Notes: generated by a model not told the origin, from the letters alone. A stretch of DNA of 64,000 bases from CAWJMN01 sp963844055 (GCA_963844055.1 CAWJMN010000001.1:1-64000); one strand, 5' to 3'; positions 43,510-53,325 are shown, counted from the stretch's first letter. Numbers and translations: made by a program.

Positions 43510-46500
43510 ATCTAGGAACCGTCATCTTTCGCGGGCTTCGTCATTATCAACGGGCCTACGTGGCATTAGCCCTCGGAGTGGCTTGCGCCGTTGCTGTGCT
43601 AACGGGCGCGCTGCTTGTGGGGGATTCGGTACGAGGCAGCCTTCGTAAGTTGGCGCTGGATCGCCTGGGAAAGATTGATCACTTGCTGCTGCTGGATCGA
43701 TTTGTCGATCCCTCGCTGGCGGAGCGTTTGCAGAAGCACTCGGATTTTTCCAAGAGCTTTGAGCAGGCGGTACCGGCAATCTTGTTTCCTTCTTGTACGG
43801 CAGAGCATGTGCCAGGCAATGAAGATGCGGCAAAAAAGACGCACCGCGCGTCTCGCGTGACGGTGCTGGGAGTCAAAGAATCGTTTTGGGACTTGGCCAC
43901 TGGCGGTGTGACGGTTCAAAAGCCGCTCGCCACCGGAGAGATTTGTTTGAATGCCAGTTTGGCCAGTGCCTTGCAAGCGAAGGTGGGTGACAAGCTGATC
44001 TTGCGATTGCCAACGGCGGCGCAGATTCCTGCAGAGAGCGGTTTTGGCGAAAAGAAAGAACGGACTTCGGGCCTACCGGATTTGAAGGTAGTGCAGATTC
44101 TGCCTGACCAAGGACTTGGGCGATTTTCGCTTGAGCCCACGCAAACGTCGCCGCTGGTGGCGTGGGTGAATGTCGAAGATATTCAAACGACGCTCGAACT
44201 GGATGCAAAGGTCAACGCGATCTTTGTTTCCAACAAGGCAGGCGTTGCGGAGAACGACCCGCAGCAAGCAACCGAGCTGAATCGGTTGTTAACGCCGACC
44301 GTAGCCGACTTTGGGTTTAACATTCGCGACATCCATTTGACGTTTACCCCGCCTGCCAAAGAGGGTGAAGCGGAAAAGCCAGCCACCGAAACGATCTATC
44401 ACTATTTGACGATCAACAGCGAGCGAATGCTGTTTGATCCGGCCAGTGAAGCGGTTTGGAAAAAGGCTCTAGCAAAATACGATGGAACCCCAAACGCCTC
44501 GCAAGAGATCATGTCGCAGTTGGCCATTAGGATTTGGCATCCCAAAGGAAGTGACGCCAAGCAGTGGCTCGATAACCATTATTCGGTCGTTTGTGCGATG
44601 GACCCATCTGCCGATGGGCCATTACGGGATGAAACCGGGAAGCCTCTTCCACCGATGGGGAAAAAGTCGGTAGTGCTGACGAGCTGGCTGGCGGAATCGT
44701 TACAGGCTCAAGTGGGAGACGCGATTTCAGCCGAGTTCTTGGCCATTGAACGAGGGCAGACGGCGCCCATGGTTAGTGATTTGGCGGTTACGGCCATCAT
44801 TCCACTCACCACACCCAGTCGGCCCTTCAATCGGCGACGCACGCCGGAATATACAGAACGTCCTACGACGGCGAACGATGCCGATTTAACGCCGCTGGTC
44901 AAAGGAATCACCGATCAGAATTCGATCTCGAATTGGAAGGCGCCGTTCGATGTGAACTACAAATACGTTCGGGCGGAAGATGATACCTACTGGGAGAATC
45001 ATCGTACGACTCCCAAGATGTATGTTTCCAAGGAGTATGCAAAAGAGGCTTGGGGTTCACGGTTTGGCGTGATCACCAGTTTGCGGGTTCCGGTCTCGGC
45101 GGAGCATATTCTTACGCCCGAGCAATTGGAGCAAGATTTTTTAGCGGCGTGGCGCGCGGGTGATGCGTCGCTGGGACTGTCGTTTTTGCCACTGCGAGCT
45201 CAGGCACTGCAGGTGTCATCAGGCACGACGCCCTTTGACGTGCTGTTTTTGCTGCTGAGCATGTTCATCATTTCAGCGGCGCTACTGCTGGTATGGCTGC
45301 TGGTTCGGTTGGCCATTCTGCAACGGGCGAGTGAGATTGGTTTGCTGCTGGCGCTGGGTTGGCCTCGCCGTCGCGTGCAGTTGCTCCTTTCGCTGGAAGG
45401 GCTGGGAGTGGTCCTGGTCGGTTCGCTGATTGGAGTAGTAGTTGGCGTGGGATATGCAGCGCTAATGCTGCTAGGACTTTCGACATGGTGGGTGGGGGCA
45501 ATCTCCACGCCGTTTTTGGAATTCCATCCGACAATACGCAGTTTGATCATCGGCTTTGCCAGTGGTGCAGCCATGACGCTAACCACTATCTATTTAAGCC
45601 TGCGCAGCTTGCGGTCGGTTTCCGTACGCGGCTTGTTAGGGGGCGAGTGGTCGGTTCCGGCGCCGATGCGCGTTGCCAAGCCGATTGAGTCATCCCAAGA
45701 GTTGGTGGCTCGTTTGCCCTTGGCGGAAGGTTGGGAGGGGAGCGAGACGATTCCGTGGCAGTTTTCGACTTCGACGGCGGTTGGCTTGTTGGCCACGGCT
45801 GTTGGGCTTGCCTTTTTGGCGCTGAAGCTAGGGGGCGAGGCGCAAGCAGGGGCGTTTTTGGGAAGCGGTGCGGCCGCGTTGTCGGGCCTGCTGCTTTTGC
45901 TTCGCTTGCTGCTGGGTCGATCGTCGCGGCAGGGGGGAAGTAATGGACTGTTCGTATTGGCGTTTCGAAATTTGGGACGCAATCGATCAAGAAGCTTGGC
46001 CACAATAACGCTGGTGGCGGTTGCGGTCTTTTTGGTGATTGCGGTTAGCTCCTTTCGACTGGCACCAACCGAACGTGGAACGGCAGGCTTTTCGATTTTG
46101 GCGGAAAGCGCCCAAGATATGTTCCTCGATCTGAAGGGGACCGAGTTTGCGCCGACCTTTGGCGCCGAAGAAGACAAAATCTTGCAAGGTAGTGATGCCT
46201 ATGCGATTGCCATGCGACGTGGTGACGACGCCAGTTGCACCAACCTGTATCAGCCGGCTCGGCCGCGAGTACTGGGCGTAGGGGCGCGGTTCATTAGTTC
46301 CTTTGACGATTCCAGCAAGCCCGCGTTTTCTTTTGCCGGCGTGGATAGCAAAGAACCTGCGATGTTCATCAACCCGTGGCAGTTGCTGACGGATCCCGCC
46401 AAGGACCAAGAGGCGGTGCGGGTCATCGTGGACAAGAATACGGCCATGTATAGCCTGAAGCTTTATGGCGGGCCTGGGCAAGAGTTCACGGTGGACTACG

Positions 46501-47144
46501 GCGAAGGGCTCGTCGTTCGTTTTCGGATTGCGGCCCTATTAGAAAATAGTGTGCTGCAAGGGAACCTGCTGATTGGAAGCCAGGACTTCAAGCGACTCTT
46601 TCCGACCATCAGCGGCGAACGGTTGTTCCTGATACGAACGCCAACGGCGGATGCTGAGACCATCGAAAAGGTTTCCCAAGTTTTAGAGACGCGCTACAGC
46701 GATGAAGGGTTTGACTGTGTTCCGGCAAAGAAACGCCTGGAAGAACTGTTGGCCGTACAGAACACCTATATCAGCACTTTTCAAACGTTGGGTGCGCTAG
46801 GACTTTTGCTGGGGACGTTTGGACTTGTCGCGGTGCAGCTGCGCAATGTTTTGGAACGACGCAAAGAGCTTGGGCTTTTGCGGGCGATTGGATTTTCATC
46901 CCTGCGAGTTGGCAAGGTAGTCCTGTTCGAGCACAGCATGCTGCTTGGGCTGGGGATGTTGCTCGGGGTGACGTCGGCGATGCTTACGGTTGTGCCGCAC
47001 ATGCTAGTAGGGGGCGCAAAGGTTCCCTTTGCCGACTTGTTCGGCTTAATGGCACTGATTTTAGTCGTCGGCTTTGCAACAGGGATTTGGGCGCTGCGGG
47101 CAACGCTTCGTGTGCCGCTGCTTCCTGCGTTGCGAGGCGACTAA
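43506..47144 (+). CDS. Large FtsX-family ABC permease (1,212 residues)
   Basis: A 1,212-residue inner-membrane protein, about two to three times the length of LolC/LolE. The N-terminal helix is about residues 15-35, followed by a large extracytoplasmic domain (about 45-560), then 'LSMFIISAALLLVWLLVRLAI' and further helices (about 580-860) including Leu-rich segments. A second extracytoplasmic domain (about 875-1,080) follows, ending in three helices with 'LERRKELGLLRAIGF', the FtsX coupling motif. It thus looks like a duplicated FtsX core of the ten-helix (YbbP-like) kind. It overlaps the ATPase by ATGA and works with it. Confidence 0.85.
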   Translation: MNLGTVIFRGLRHYQRAYVALALGVACAVAVLTGALLVGDSVRGSLRKLALDRLGKIDHLLLLDRFVDPSLAERLQKHSDFSKSFEQAVPAILFPSCTAEHVPGNEDAAKKTHRASRVTVLGVKESFWDLATGGVTVQKPLATGEICLNASLASALQAKVGDKLILRLPTAAQIPAESGFGEKKERTSGLPDLKVVQILPDQGLGRFSLEPTQTSPLVAWVNVEDIQTTLELDAKVNAIFVSNKAGVAENDPQQATELNRLLTPTVADFGFNIRDIHLTFTPPAKEGEAEKPATETIYHYLTINSERMLFDPASEAVWKKALAKYDGTPNASQEIMSQLAIRIWHPKGSDAKQWLDNHYSVVCAMDPSADGPLRDETGKPLPPMGKKSVVLTSWLAESLQAQVGDAISAEFLAIERGQTAPMVSDLAVTAIIPLTTPSRPFNRRRTPEYTERPTTANDADLTPLVKGITDQNSISNWKAPFDVNYKYVRAEDDTYWENHRTTPKMYVSKEYAKEAWGSRFGVITSLRVPVSAEHILTPEQLEQDFLAAWRAGDASLGLSFLPLRAQALQVSSGTTPFDVLFLLLSMFIISAALLLVWLLVRLAILQRASEIGLLLALGWPRRRVQLLLSLEGLGVVLVGSLIGVVVGVGYAALMLLGLSTWWVGAISTPFLEFHPTIRSLIIGFASGAAMTLTTIYLSLRSLRSVSVRGLLGGEWSVPAPMRVAKPIESSQELVARLPLAEGWEGSETIPWQFSTSTAVGLLATAVGLAFLALKLGGEAQAGAFLGSGAAALSGLLLLLRLLLGRSSRQGGSNGLFVLAFRNLGRNRSRSLATITLVAVAVFLVIAVSSFRLAPTERGTAGFSILAESAQDMFLDLKGTEFAPTFGAEEDKILQGSDAYAIAMRRGDDASCTNLYQPARPRVLGVGARFISSFDDSSKPAFSFAGVDSKEPAMFINPWQLLTDPAKDQEAVRVIVDKNTAMYSLKLYGGPGQEFTVDYGEGLVVRFRIAALLENSVLQGNLLIGSQDFKRLFPTISGERLFLIRTPTADAETIEKVSQVLETRYSDEGFDCVPAKKRLEELLAVQNTYISTFQTLGALGLLLGTFGLVAVQLRNVLERRKELGLLRAIGFSSLRVGKVVLFEHSMLLGLGMLLGVTSAMLTVVPHMLVGGAKVPFADLFGLMALILVVGFATGIWALRATLRVPLLPALRGD

Positions 47145-47282
47145 CGAAGGTGACTAGTAGGCCATCTACGTTAGTTCGTTATGGTCTTCTTAGAACAACG
47201 CGGCCCGTTAGGCACGGGGGGATGACCGGTCGCGTACGCTTCCGGCTCTGATAATGCATTGCATTTAAATGCAGTTGTTGCA

Positions 47283-47735
47283 CTAGCGCTTGTGGAGCGA
47301 CTTCTGCAAGCGGAAGTAGTGGCGTTGAACGCGCGGAAGGCAGCAGTTTCCTTGGGGGTCTTTTTCGGTGCACTGGGCTGCATCCGATTTCGACTTTTGC
47401 AGCAAGTCGCGAATGCGAGTTGGCTTGCCATCGTCAATGTCCTGCCAGATGTCTTCTTCGGTCAGGCCAAAACAGCCGCACAGCGGAGCGGTTGCCGTTT
47501 TGGGATAGATCGGGCGAACGAGCTCGCTGGCCAAGATGACCGATTCGAGTGAGTCGAAATAGCCAACCGCGCACGTTGGCGTTTCGCAGAAGAAGGGGCT
47601 TGCCCCGATTTGGCTTTGCTTTTCGGCCGGGATGAACTGGTGCAGGGTGTGAACGGTGACGGCCACACCAGCAGCTCCGCAACGAGGGCAGAGTACATCG
47701 ACCGAATCAGGTTCACGAACGAAAGCTTTGTTCAT
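47283..47735 (-). CDS. CopZ-type metallochaperone with BFD-like [2Fe-2S] domain
   Basis: A 150-residue protein. Cys16/Cys19 and Cys50/Cys55 form a zinc-finger-like pair set ('CPRCG', 'CETPTC'), and a BFD-like region has 'CGCFGLTEEDI' (Cys86, Cys88) and 'CTEKDPQGNCC' (Cys122, Cys131/132), the cluster ligands of BFD. This is the layout of the putative iron-sulfur cluster-binding metallochaperone family related to CopZ of copper systems. Cytoplasmic. The start at 47735 removes a long, unlikely N-terminal extension. No copper ATPase is nearby, so its target is unknown. Confidence 0.75.
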   Translation of the reverse strand: MNKAFVREPDSVDVLCPRCGAAGVAVTVHTLHQFIPAEKQSQIGASPFFCETPTCAVGYFDSLESVILASELVRPIYPKTATAPLCGCFGLTEEDIWQDIDDGKPTRIRDLLQKSKSDAAQCTEKDPQGNCCLPRVQRHYFRLQKSLHKR

Positions 47736-47875
47736 AGCGCAGAGCAATCTAGCAAAGGGCAGGGGGGCGAGCAGTGTCATCGCTGGACACGCTCCTATAG
47801 TACCACTGAAGCGACGTTTTGCGTGGCAATGGGGAAAGTTCCCCGGATGGGTCCCTAAGACAAGGCACATAAATC

Positions 47876-48748
47876 ATGGAGAATTGGCTGAAGCGAACCT
47901 GGCAAGCCACTCCATGGCTGGTGGCAAGTGGAATACTGCTTTTAGCCAGCGGAGCCTTACATGGCGTGATGCTTGGCGTGAAAGGGGGTGTTTGGGAAGG
48001 TGCACTTAGCTGGCGAAAGCCGATGCTGTTTGGACTTTCGGGCGGCGTCACAGCCCTTTCGCTGGGCTGGGTTTTGTCATGGTGGGAACCGTCGGCGTTT
48101 CGTCGCTGGAACGATCGTCTGTTGGCTTGGTCGCTTACGGCAGAAGTGGCACTAATCTCGTTGCAGACATGGCGAGGCGTTGCTTCGCACTTCAATCGGG
48201 CGACTTCGCTGGATTCAAGTATCTACAACGCGATGGGATTTCTGATTTATTTGGCGACGGCGATCGTAGGGCTGATGTTGGTGCGCAGCGTATTGGATCA
48301 ACGGCTATCGCGAGTGGTGCCTGCGGACTATTTGCTGTCGATTCAGGGAGGGTTGTTTCTGCTGGTGGTGTCGTGCGTTTTGGGCATTGTCGCCACCCTC
48401 TTGGGAGAGCGAAACTTGGCGCAAGGTCTTCCGCCGGAAACTTATGGTAGGGCGGGTGTGCTAAAATTTCCTCATGGGGTGGCGCTGCATGCGCTGCAAC
48501 TGTTGCCGATGGCGGCCTGGCTGGTGCGACGGGTTGGCGGTTCTGCGAGTGCGTCGCTTTGGGTGGTGAAGTCGCTACTGACGGGGCAAGTGGTTCTGCT
48601 GGTGATGAGTTGCCTGCAGACGTTTGCTGGCCGGTCACGCTGGGAGTTTACTCCCGTAACCATGACCTTGTTTGGATTGGCAATTGGGCTGCACGGCGTG
48701 TTGGCGTTGTACCTGGCGAATTGCGGGCTGCGCCGCTTGGTAAAATAA
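47876..48748 (+). CDS. Hypothetical polytopic membrane protein
   Basis: A 290-residue protein with about eight hydrophobic segments ('WLVASGILLLASGALHGVMLGV', 'MLFGLSGGVTALSLGWVLSWW', 'YLATAIVGLMLV', 'GLFLLVVSCVLGIVATLLG' and others) joined by short loops. No family motif recognised. It lies upstream of the VOC-domain gene on the same strand. Function unknown. Confidence 0.7.
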   Translation: MENWLKRTWQATPWLVASGILLLASGALHGVMLGVKGGVWEGALSWRKPMLFGLSGGVTALSLGWVLSWWEPSAFRRWNDRLLAWSLTAEVALISLQTWRGVASHFNRATSLDSSIYNAMGFLIYLATAIVGLMLVRSVLDQRLSRVVPADYLLSIQGGLFLLVVSCVLGIVATLLGERNLAQGLPPETYGRAGVLKFPHGVALHALQLLPMAAWLVRRVGGSASASLWVVKSLLTGQVVLLVMSCLQTFAGRSRWEFTPVTMTLFGLAIGLHGVLALYLANCGLRRLVK

Positions 48749-48803
48749 GACTTGGCAAATTGAGCTTGGGTAAGAGGCCTTTCCTCGTTGGGGAGATAGA
48801 ACA

Positions 48804-49106
48804 ATGTTGGATTCCTTACATCATGTGGCGATCCCTGTAACGGATGTGGCGGCAAGTGTTGCTTGGTACACCAAGACGTTTCGCTGCGAGATCGCTTATC
48901 AAGATCCGACTTGGGCCCTTTTGAAATTTGGGAACGTGAAACTGGCGCTGGTCATTCCCGAGCAGCATCCACCCCACATTGCGTTTGTGACGCCGGATGC
49001 CAGCAAGCATGGTGCACTTAAGACGCACCGCGATGGGACGAAGTCGATTTACATCGCCGATCCGGCCGGAAATGCGGTCGAACTGATGGACCCTGAAGGG
49101 GCCTAA
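48804..49106 (+). CDS. VOC (glyoxalase/dioxygenase-fold) protein
   Basis: A 100-residue single-domain protein opening 'LHHVAIPVTDVAASVAWYTKTFRCEI', the typical VOC first beta-alpha-beta, and closing 'IYIADPAGNAVELMDPEGA', the metal-binding Glu strand. The His near the start and the final Glu can bind a metal. Homologues act as lyases, isomerases or resistance proteins; the substrate is not determinable. It is 55 bases after the membrane-protein gene. Confidence 0.85.
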   Translation: MLDSLHHVAIPVTDVAASVAWYTKTFRCEIAYQDPTWALLKFGNVKLALVIPEQHPPHIAFVTPDASKHGALKTHRDGTKSIYIADPAGNAVELMDPEGA

Positions 49107-49271
49107 GACGTCGGCAGTTAAACGCGGCTGGCACTTTTGCTGAGCAGCGCGGCAATTGCTGGGCATCGATTCTGACAAGTTCGCATTGCCACGGTTTTGC
49201 GAGCTTGCTATCTTCCGTTCGCCTTCCATGGGGCACGCTGCGCGCGGGCCTCAACTGATCCGAAGCGGCGG

Positions 49272-50168
49272 ATGAATACCTTTATGATGGGCCAACAGTA
49301 CACGCGGCGCGAACTGGGCTACATCGCTTTGGCGATGTTGTCTGGCTGTGCGCGTTGGAAGTCGGCCGAAGAGACAACGACCACCACCCAGCAGCAAATT
49401 GGTGCGCCGGTGATGTCGGCAGATAGTGTGGTGGTGGAGATTGCGTTTGCACGATTGCCGCAGTCGGACCAAGCCACCTACGATGCGATCTGGGCGGCCG
49501 CGGATGAGCAACATTTCTCTCCGGAGGTACGCCGCGAATGGAGTGCCAACGGACTGCGCTGTGGTGTGTTTGGCAATCAATTGCCGGCTGCGGTTCGCGA
49601 GGCGCTTTCGCAAAAGACCTTAGCATTTGACAATCAGTCGGAAGATGATTCGCAGGCGGTCGAAGTGGATCGCTCGGCGCGGCGGCTGCAATGTCGCGCG
49701 GGACGCCGATCAAAGATCGTGGTCTCAAAGCCAAAGGAATCGATGGCCTATTTGATGCGCAGCGGCGGCCAAGTAACGGGCCAGCAGCTTTCGCAGGCGA
49801 CCTGCATGTTTGGGATGAAGGCGTTTCCGAAGGGGGACGGCCGGGTTCGTTTGGACCTGCATCCGGAGATCGAACATGGCGATCTGAAGCAGAAGTGGGT
49901 GGGCCAAGAAGGCTCCCTGATGCAGCAAGTGAGCCGTGATCGGATCGTGATTGAACCACTACGGCTGGAGGCGGTTTTGGCTCCTGGACAGACGCTGGCG
50001 ATGTCGGCGACCCATGAAATTAAGGGTCTGGGGGATCATTTTTTCAATGAGAGCATCGCGGGAACGCCGCAGCGAACGTGGCTTTTGATCCGTTTGGTGC
50101 AGACACAGCACGACGATCTATTTGCCCCGGATAAAATTGCCACCCCACTGACCACACCTGGGGATTAG
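49272..50168 (+). CDS. Hypothetical lipoprotein
   Basis: A 298-residue exported protein. 'YIALAMLSGC' forms a lipobox with the lipidated Cys at about residue 26, followed by a Thr/Gln linker and a mixed alpha/beta body ('VVVEIAFARLPQSDQATYDAIWAAADEQ', 'LRLEAVLAPGQTLAMSATHEIKGLGDHF'). No recognised domain. The Met at 49272 was chosen because the upstream extension is Arg/Pro-rich and unlike a signal. Function unknown. Confidence 0.7.
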   Translation: MNTFMMGQQYTRRELGYIALAMLSGCARWKSAEETTTTTQQQIGAPVMSADSVVVEIAFARLPQSDQATYDAIWAAADEQHFSPEVRREWSANGLRCGVFGNQLPAAVREALSQKTLAFDNQSEDDSQAVEVDRSARRLQCRAGRRSKIVVSKPKESMAYLMRSGGQVTGQQLSQATCMFGMKAFPKGDGRVRLDLHPEIEHGDLKQKWVGQEGSLMQQVSRDRIVIEPLRLEAVLAPGQTLAMSATHEIKGLGDHFFNESIAGTPQRTWLLIRLVQTQHDDLFAPDKIATPLTTPGD

Positions 50169-50427
50169 TTTCTTCCCTTGCTCTATTTTCTGGGGCGAGT
50201 GACCTGGGCTGTCACTGGCGGTGCTACGCCAGGAGCCCGTCGGCCGTGGGATTGTGTGCCAGCGGACCGGCTTGTTATCCTTTCTTGCTTGCAATCCTGC
50301 AATCGCCTTTATCGTAAAAGTGCTTCCTGGCTTATGGCCGCTTGTTGGCAGGATTCGTGGTGCGGCGTACTTTCGCGTTGATGCGGGGTCGTCCACAAGG
50401 GTTCGATTTTTTCTAGGAGTTTGCAGT

Positions 50428-51444
50428 ATGGCTTTGGTTCCTTTGCGAGTAGTGCTGGATCATGCCGCCGCCAACGATTACGGTGTGGCTGCGTTTAACG
50501 TTAACAACATGGAACAGATCCAGTCGATCATGGAAGCCGCCCAGGAGACGGATTCTCCCGTCATCATTCAGGCTTCGCGTGGTGCGCGTGCTTACTCGCA
50601 GGATGCGTACTTGCGTCACTTGATGCTCGCTGCTGCTGAACTCTATCCGCACATTCCAATCGTGATGCACCAAGATCACGGTAACAGTGTTGCGACGTGT
50701 CTTAGCGCCATCGAAAACGGCTTTACCAGCGTGATGATGGATGGCTCGCTTGCTGAAGATGGCAAGAGCCCTGCCGATTATGACTACAACGTGAAGGTCA
50801 CCGCAGAAGTGGTGAAGCTTGCTCACGCTCGTGGCGTATCGGTCGAAGGAGAGCTCGGCTGCTTGGGTTCTTTGGAAACCGGCATGGGTGACAAGGAAGA
50901 CGGTCACGGCGCCGAAGGGAAGCTTTCGCACGACCAACTGCTGACCGATCCTGATGAGGCCGCTCGCTTTGTGGCCGACACCGGCTGCGATGCTTTGGCC
51001 GTTGCAATTGGTACCAGCCACGGTGCTTACAAGTTCACGCGGAAGCCTGACGGCAGCGTACTGGCGATGGACACGATCGAAAAGATTCACAAGAAGCTGC
51101 CGAACTGCCACTTGGTAATGCATGGCAGCTCGAGCGTTCCACAAGAACTGCAAGACATCATCAACAAGTACGGTGGCAAGATGCCACAAACTTGGGGCGT
51201 GCCTGTTGAAGAGATCCAACGCGGCATCAAGAACGGCGTTCGCAAGATCAACGTCGATACCGACTGCCGTATGGCGATCACCGGTGCGATCCGCAAGGTG
51301 CTGTTCACCAGCCCTGACAAGTTCGACCCACGCGATTACCTGAAGCCAGCCCGTACGGCCATGAAGGACGTTTGCGTCGCTCGCATGGTTGCATTTGGCC
51401 AAGCCGGCAACGCCAGCAAGATGCGTGCTGCTAAGCTTGTGTAA
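50428..51444 (+). CDS. fba: Class II fructose-bisphosphate aldolase (Calvin-cycle-type)
   Basis: A 338-residue Zn-dependent enzyme cleaving fructose 1,6-bisphosphate to GAP and DHAP. 'VMHQDHGNSVATC' (79-91) has Asp83 and His84, the substrate- and Zn-binding residues. 'VSVEGELGCLGSLETG', 'AIGTSHGAYKF' with a Zn-binding His, and 'MHGSSSVPQE' complete the site. The overall sequence resembles the cbbA-type subgroup. The Met at 50428 is the only start with the expected 'MALVPLRVVLDHAA' opening. It is ended by a strong terminator and probably monocistronic. Confidence 0.92.
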   Translation: MALVPLRVVLDHAAANDYGVAAFNVNNMEQIQSIMEAAQETDSPVIIQASRGARAYSQDAYLRHLMLAAAELYPHIPIVMHQDHGNSVATCLSAIENGFTSVMMDGSLAEDGKSPADYDYNVKVTAEVVKLAHARGVSVEGELGCLGSLETGMGDKEDGHGAEGKLSHDQLLTDPDEAARFVADTGCDALAVAIGTSHGAYKFTRKPDGSVLAMDTIEKIHKKLPNCHLVMHGSSSVPQELQDIINKYGGKMPQTWGVPVEEIQRGIKNGVRKINVDTDCRMAITGAIRKVLFTSPDKFDPRDYLKPARTAMKDVCVARMVAFGQAGNASKMRAAKLV

Positions 51445-51489
51445 GTAATGGCCACCTACGTGGCGATTAACTGCTGATTAAACTTTTGA

Positions 51490-51524
51490 AAGCGGGCTAG
51501 AACATTTCTAGCTCGCTTTTTTTG
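51490..51524 (+). terminator. Intrinsic terminator after fba
   Basis: AGCGGGCTAG and CTAGCTCGCT arms (one G-T pair) with an AACATTT loop, followed by seven T. It lies 46 bases past the fba stop codon. Confidence 0.85.
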
Positions 51525-52022
51525 TTGCGCTGAGGCTCAGCCGCTTTGAACAAACAGGACACTTGGGTATCGTGGAAAACATTCGTTCTGAGCTGGAGTT
51601 TTAGCGGGCTCAGCACGGCGATGTGACCATGCGGCTGAGTGGGAAAGTGAAGCGAGTCTAGCGACATTGTCACGCTTAGAGGTTAAGGCGGGGCTATCGC
51701 GAAGGAACGGGAAAAACAGCGTGTGGCATCAAGGTAAACACGCATGCAATGTATCGGACCATTGCCCTTAGGGAATGGATTCTGCCCCTGCACGATGTCA
51801 AGCAAGTTCTGCAAACGGGGCCAACTCTTTTCCTTGCGAGAATGGAATAAAAAGATTGCTAGAATTGCTCCGCCAATTCACCTAGTGTTGGAAGTGATAA
51901 GCCAAGTCGCATTTGAACAATCGGGGTGTCGGTGCGTACTCTGTTTTATGGCATTGTGCGATGACCAGCGTGACGCGCTGGGTGTGACGAGCTTCATAAT
52001 CACGATCAACAGGGAATAGTGC
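51525..52022. other. Intergenic stretch, no gene seen
   Basis: About 500 bases after the fba terminator and before the small plus-strand gene at 52023. A 91-residue frame at 51744-52019 is Cys/Ile-rich without family features. Promoter elements for the next gene must lie here, but none are certain. Confidence 0.45.
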
Positions 52023-52283
52023 ATGCCGACCACGCAACAACATTTGGATGAAGCGAAAGCACTTCTCAAGCAATACAACAGCTTGCCACTTACCTTGCCC
52101 GAGAGTGGTGATCAGTGCCATGTGTCGTCGCTGGGAAATTGTGCGAAGGCGATTGAGTTGCTGGAGTCTGCAGGCGTGTGTGACGGCGAGCTGAGCAAGT
52201 GGAAGGTGGCGATTTTAGAGAACGGCAAGTGTTCCATTCGCACCGAAGATATTATTGCGCGGATTGAAACGCATCTGCCGTAG
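52023..52283 (+). CDS. Small hypothetical protein
   Basis: An 86-residue soluble protein: 'MPTTQQHLDEAKALLKQYNSL' opens with an amphipathic helix, and 'CAKAIELLESAGVCDGELSKWKVAILENGKCSIRTEDIIARIETHLP' gives several more helices and charged surface. No domain recognised. The ATG at 52023 follows directly after a short A/G-rich leader. Function unknown. Confidence 0.5.
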   Translation: MPTTQQHLDEAKALLKQYNSLPLTLPESGDQCHVSSLGNCAKAIELLESAGVCDGELSKWKVAILENGKCSIRTEDIIARIETHLP

Positions 52284-52520
52284 GCCAGTTTTACAGCCAG
52301 ACTCTGAGCCGCCGAGCAATTCTGTTGGGCACTTTCTGGCCCTTTGAAAGCCGTAAATCGGCCGGTCCTCGCGGGGACGCCTTCTTGCAAAAGTGGTTCA
52401 TTTTTGCACCTTCTGTATACGTCCCTGCGGCAAAAAGCTTGCAATCGCTTTTGCGACTTGGCAGAATGCCGTTTCTTTGAGCTTCTCCCTTTTCCATCCG
52501 ACCCTATCGGGGATTGTCGT

Positions 52521-53048
52521 ATGCAGGTGCGCTGGCTTTGGTTCTGGATGCTTTTGCTTTCGTCTTGCTTGGCAAGCGCTGTATCTGCGGAGGAGGTACT
52601 GAAGGCAAAAGTCTTCAAGGCGGATAAGGGGAAGCTGGCCTTTGAACACGAAGGAAAGAAGCGAGCCCTGTCGTTTGGAATTGGGCTGAAGTACTACGAC
52701 AAGGAAGGGAAGGAGCTTGATCCGCTTCAAGGCGCCGGGATCTTTGCTCAAGGCAATATCGTGAACCTGACCACGGTGAAGGATGATACCTCGCCGGAGC
52801 CCAGGATCGTGGCGATCCATTTGGTTGAAGGGATGATCCTTGAGGTCAAGCCGATGGAGAAAGTCGATCTGCGTCCTGATCCGAATTTTAAGGGATCCAT
52901 CATGGATTCGGATTGGCCTGCCGACTGGTTTGCCTACTACGGAACTGCCAAAGTGGGTGACTTCACCGAAACCAAAGGCTTTGGTCGGGCGCGACGCGAA
53001 GTGCTGGCCGAAGCTTGTGTAGTAGTTCAACAAAACAGGAAACTTTAA
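52521..53048 (+). CDS. Secreted hypothetical protein
   Basis: A 175-residue exported protein with a signal peptide ('WLWFWMLLLSSCLASAVSAEE', cleaved after about residue 23). The remainder is beta-rich and soluble, with 'FKADKGKLAFEHEGKKRALSFG' and a central 'IVNLTTVKDD' region. No family recognised. The Met at 52521 is used because longer in-frame starts lack a signal. It is followed after 13 bases by a small membrane protein gene on the same strand, probably one transcript. Confidence 0.65.
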   Translation: MQVRWLWFWMLLLSSCLASAVSAEEVLKAKVFKADKGKLAFEHEGKKRALSFGIGLKYYDKEGKELDPLQGAGIFAQGNIVNLTTVKDDTSPEPRIVAIHLVEGMILEVKPMEKVDLRPDPNFKGSIMDSDWPADWFAYYGTAKVGDFTETKGFGRARREVLAEACVVVQQNRKL

Positions 53049-53061
53049 TCCTGAGGATGCT

Positions 53062-53319
53062 ATGTACCTGCTTGCAAATAATGATGAGATCAACAAGTGG
53101 CTTGCCGAAAACCCCGTGGTGCTGGGGTGCATGTTTTTGGTGATTGGCTTGGTCGTGGCTGGGTTTGGCGTGGTCGCCTTACTAACCGGAACTTCACACG
53201 GCAAATACGGCGGACAGATCACCGGGCCGATGGCCTATCTGCATGGGGGCGTAATGGCGTTTTTTGGCGGTGGGTTTGCGCTCTTCGGGCTGTACAAGCT
53301 GGTTTCGGGCTTGCTGTAA
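53062..53319 (+). CDS. Small membrane protein, two helices
   Basis: An 85-residue protein with 'LGCMFLVIGLVVAGFGVVALLTG' and 'YLHGGVMAFFGGGFALFGLYKLVSGLL' as two membrane helices joined by a polar loop. The N-terminus is charged and cytoplasmic-like. No family recognised. Downstream of the secreted hypothetical protein by 13 bases and convergent with the DNA methyltransferase gene. Function unknown. Confidence 0.65.
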   Translation: MYLLANNDEINKWLAENPVVLGCMFLVIGLVVAGFGVVALLTGTSHGKYGGQITGPMAYLHGGVMAFFGGGFALFGLYKLVSGLL

Positions 53320-53325
53320 GCGGCG

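Noticed and set aside
51744..52019. 91-residue frame in the gap after the fba terminator
   Set aside because: No domain, Cys/Ile composition without pattern and no supporting ribosome-binding site.
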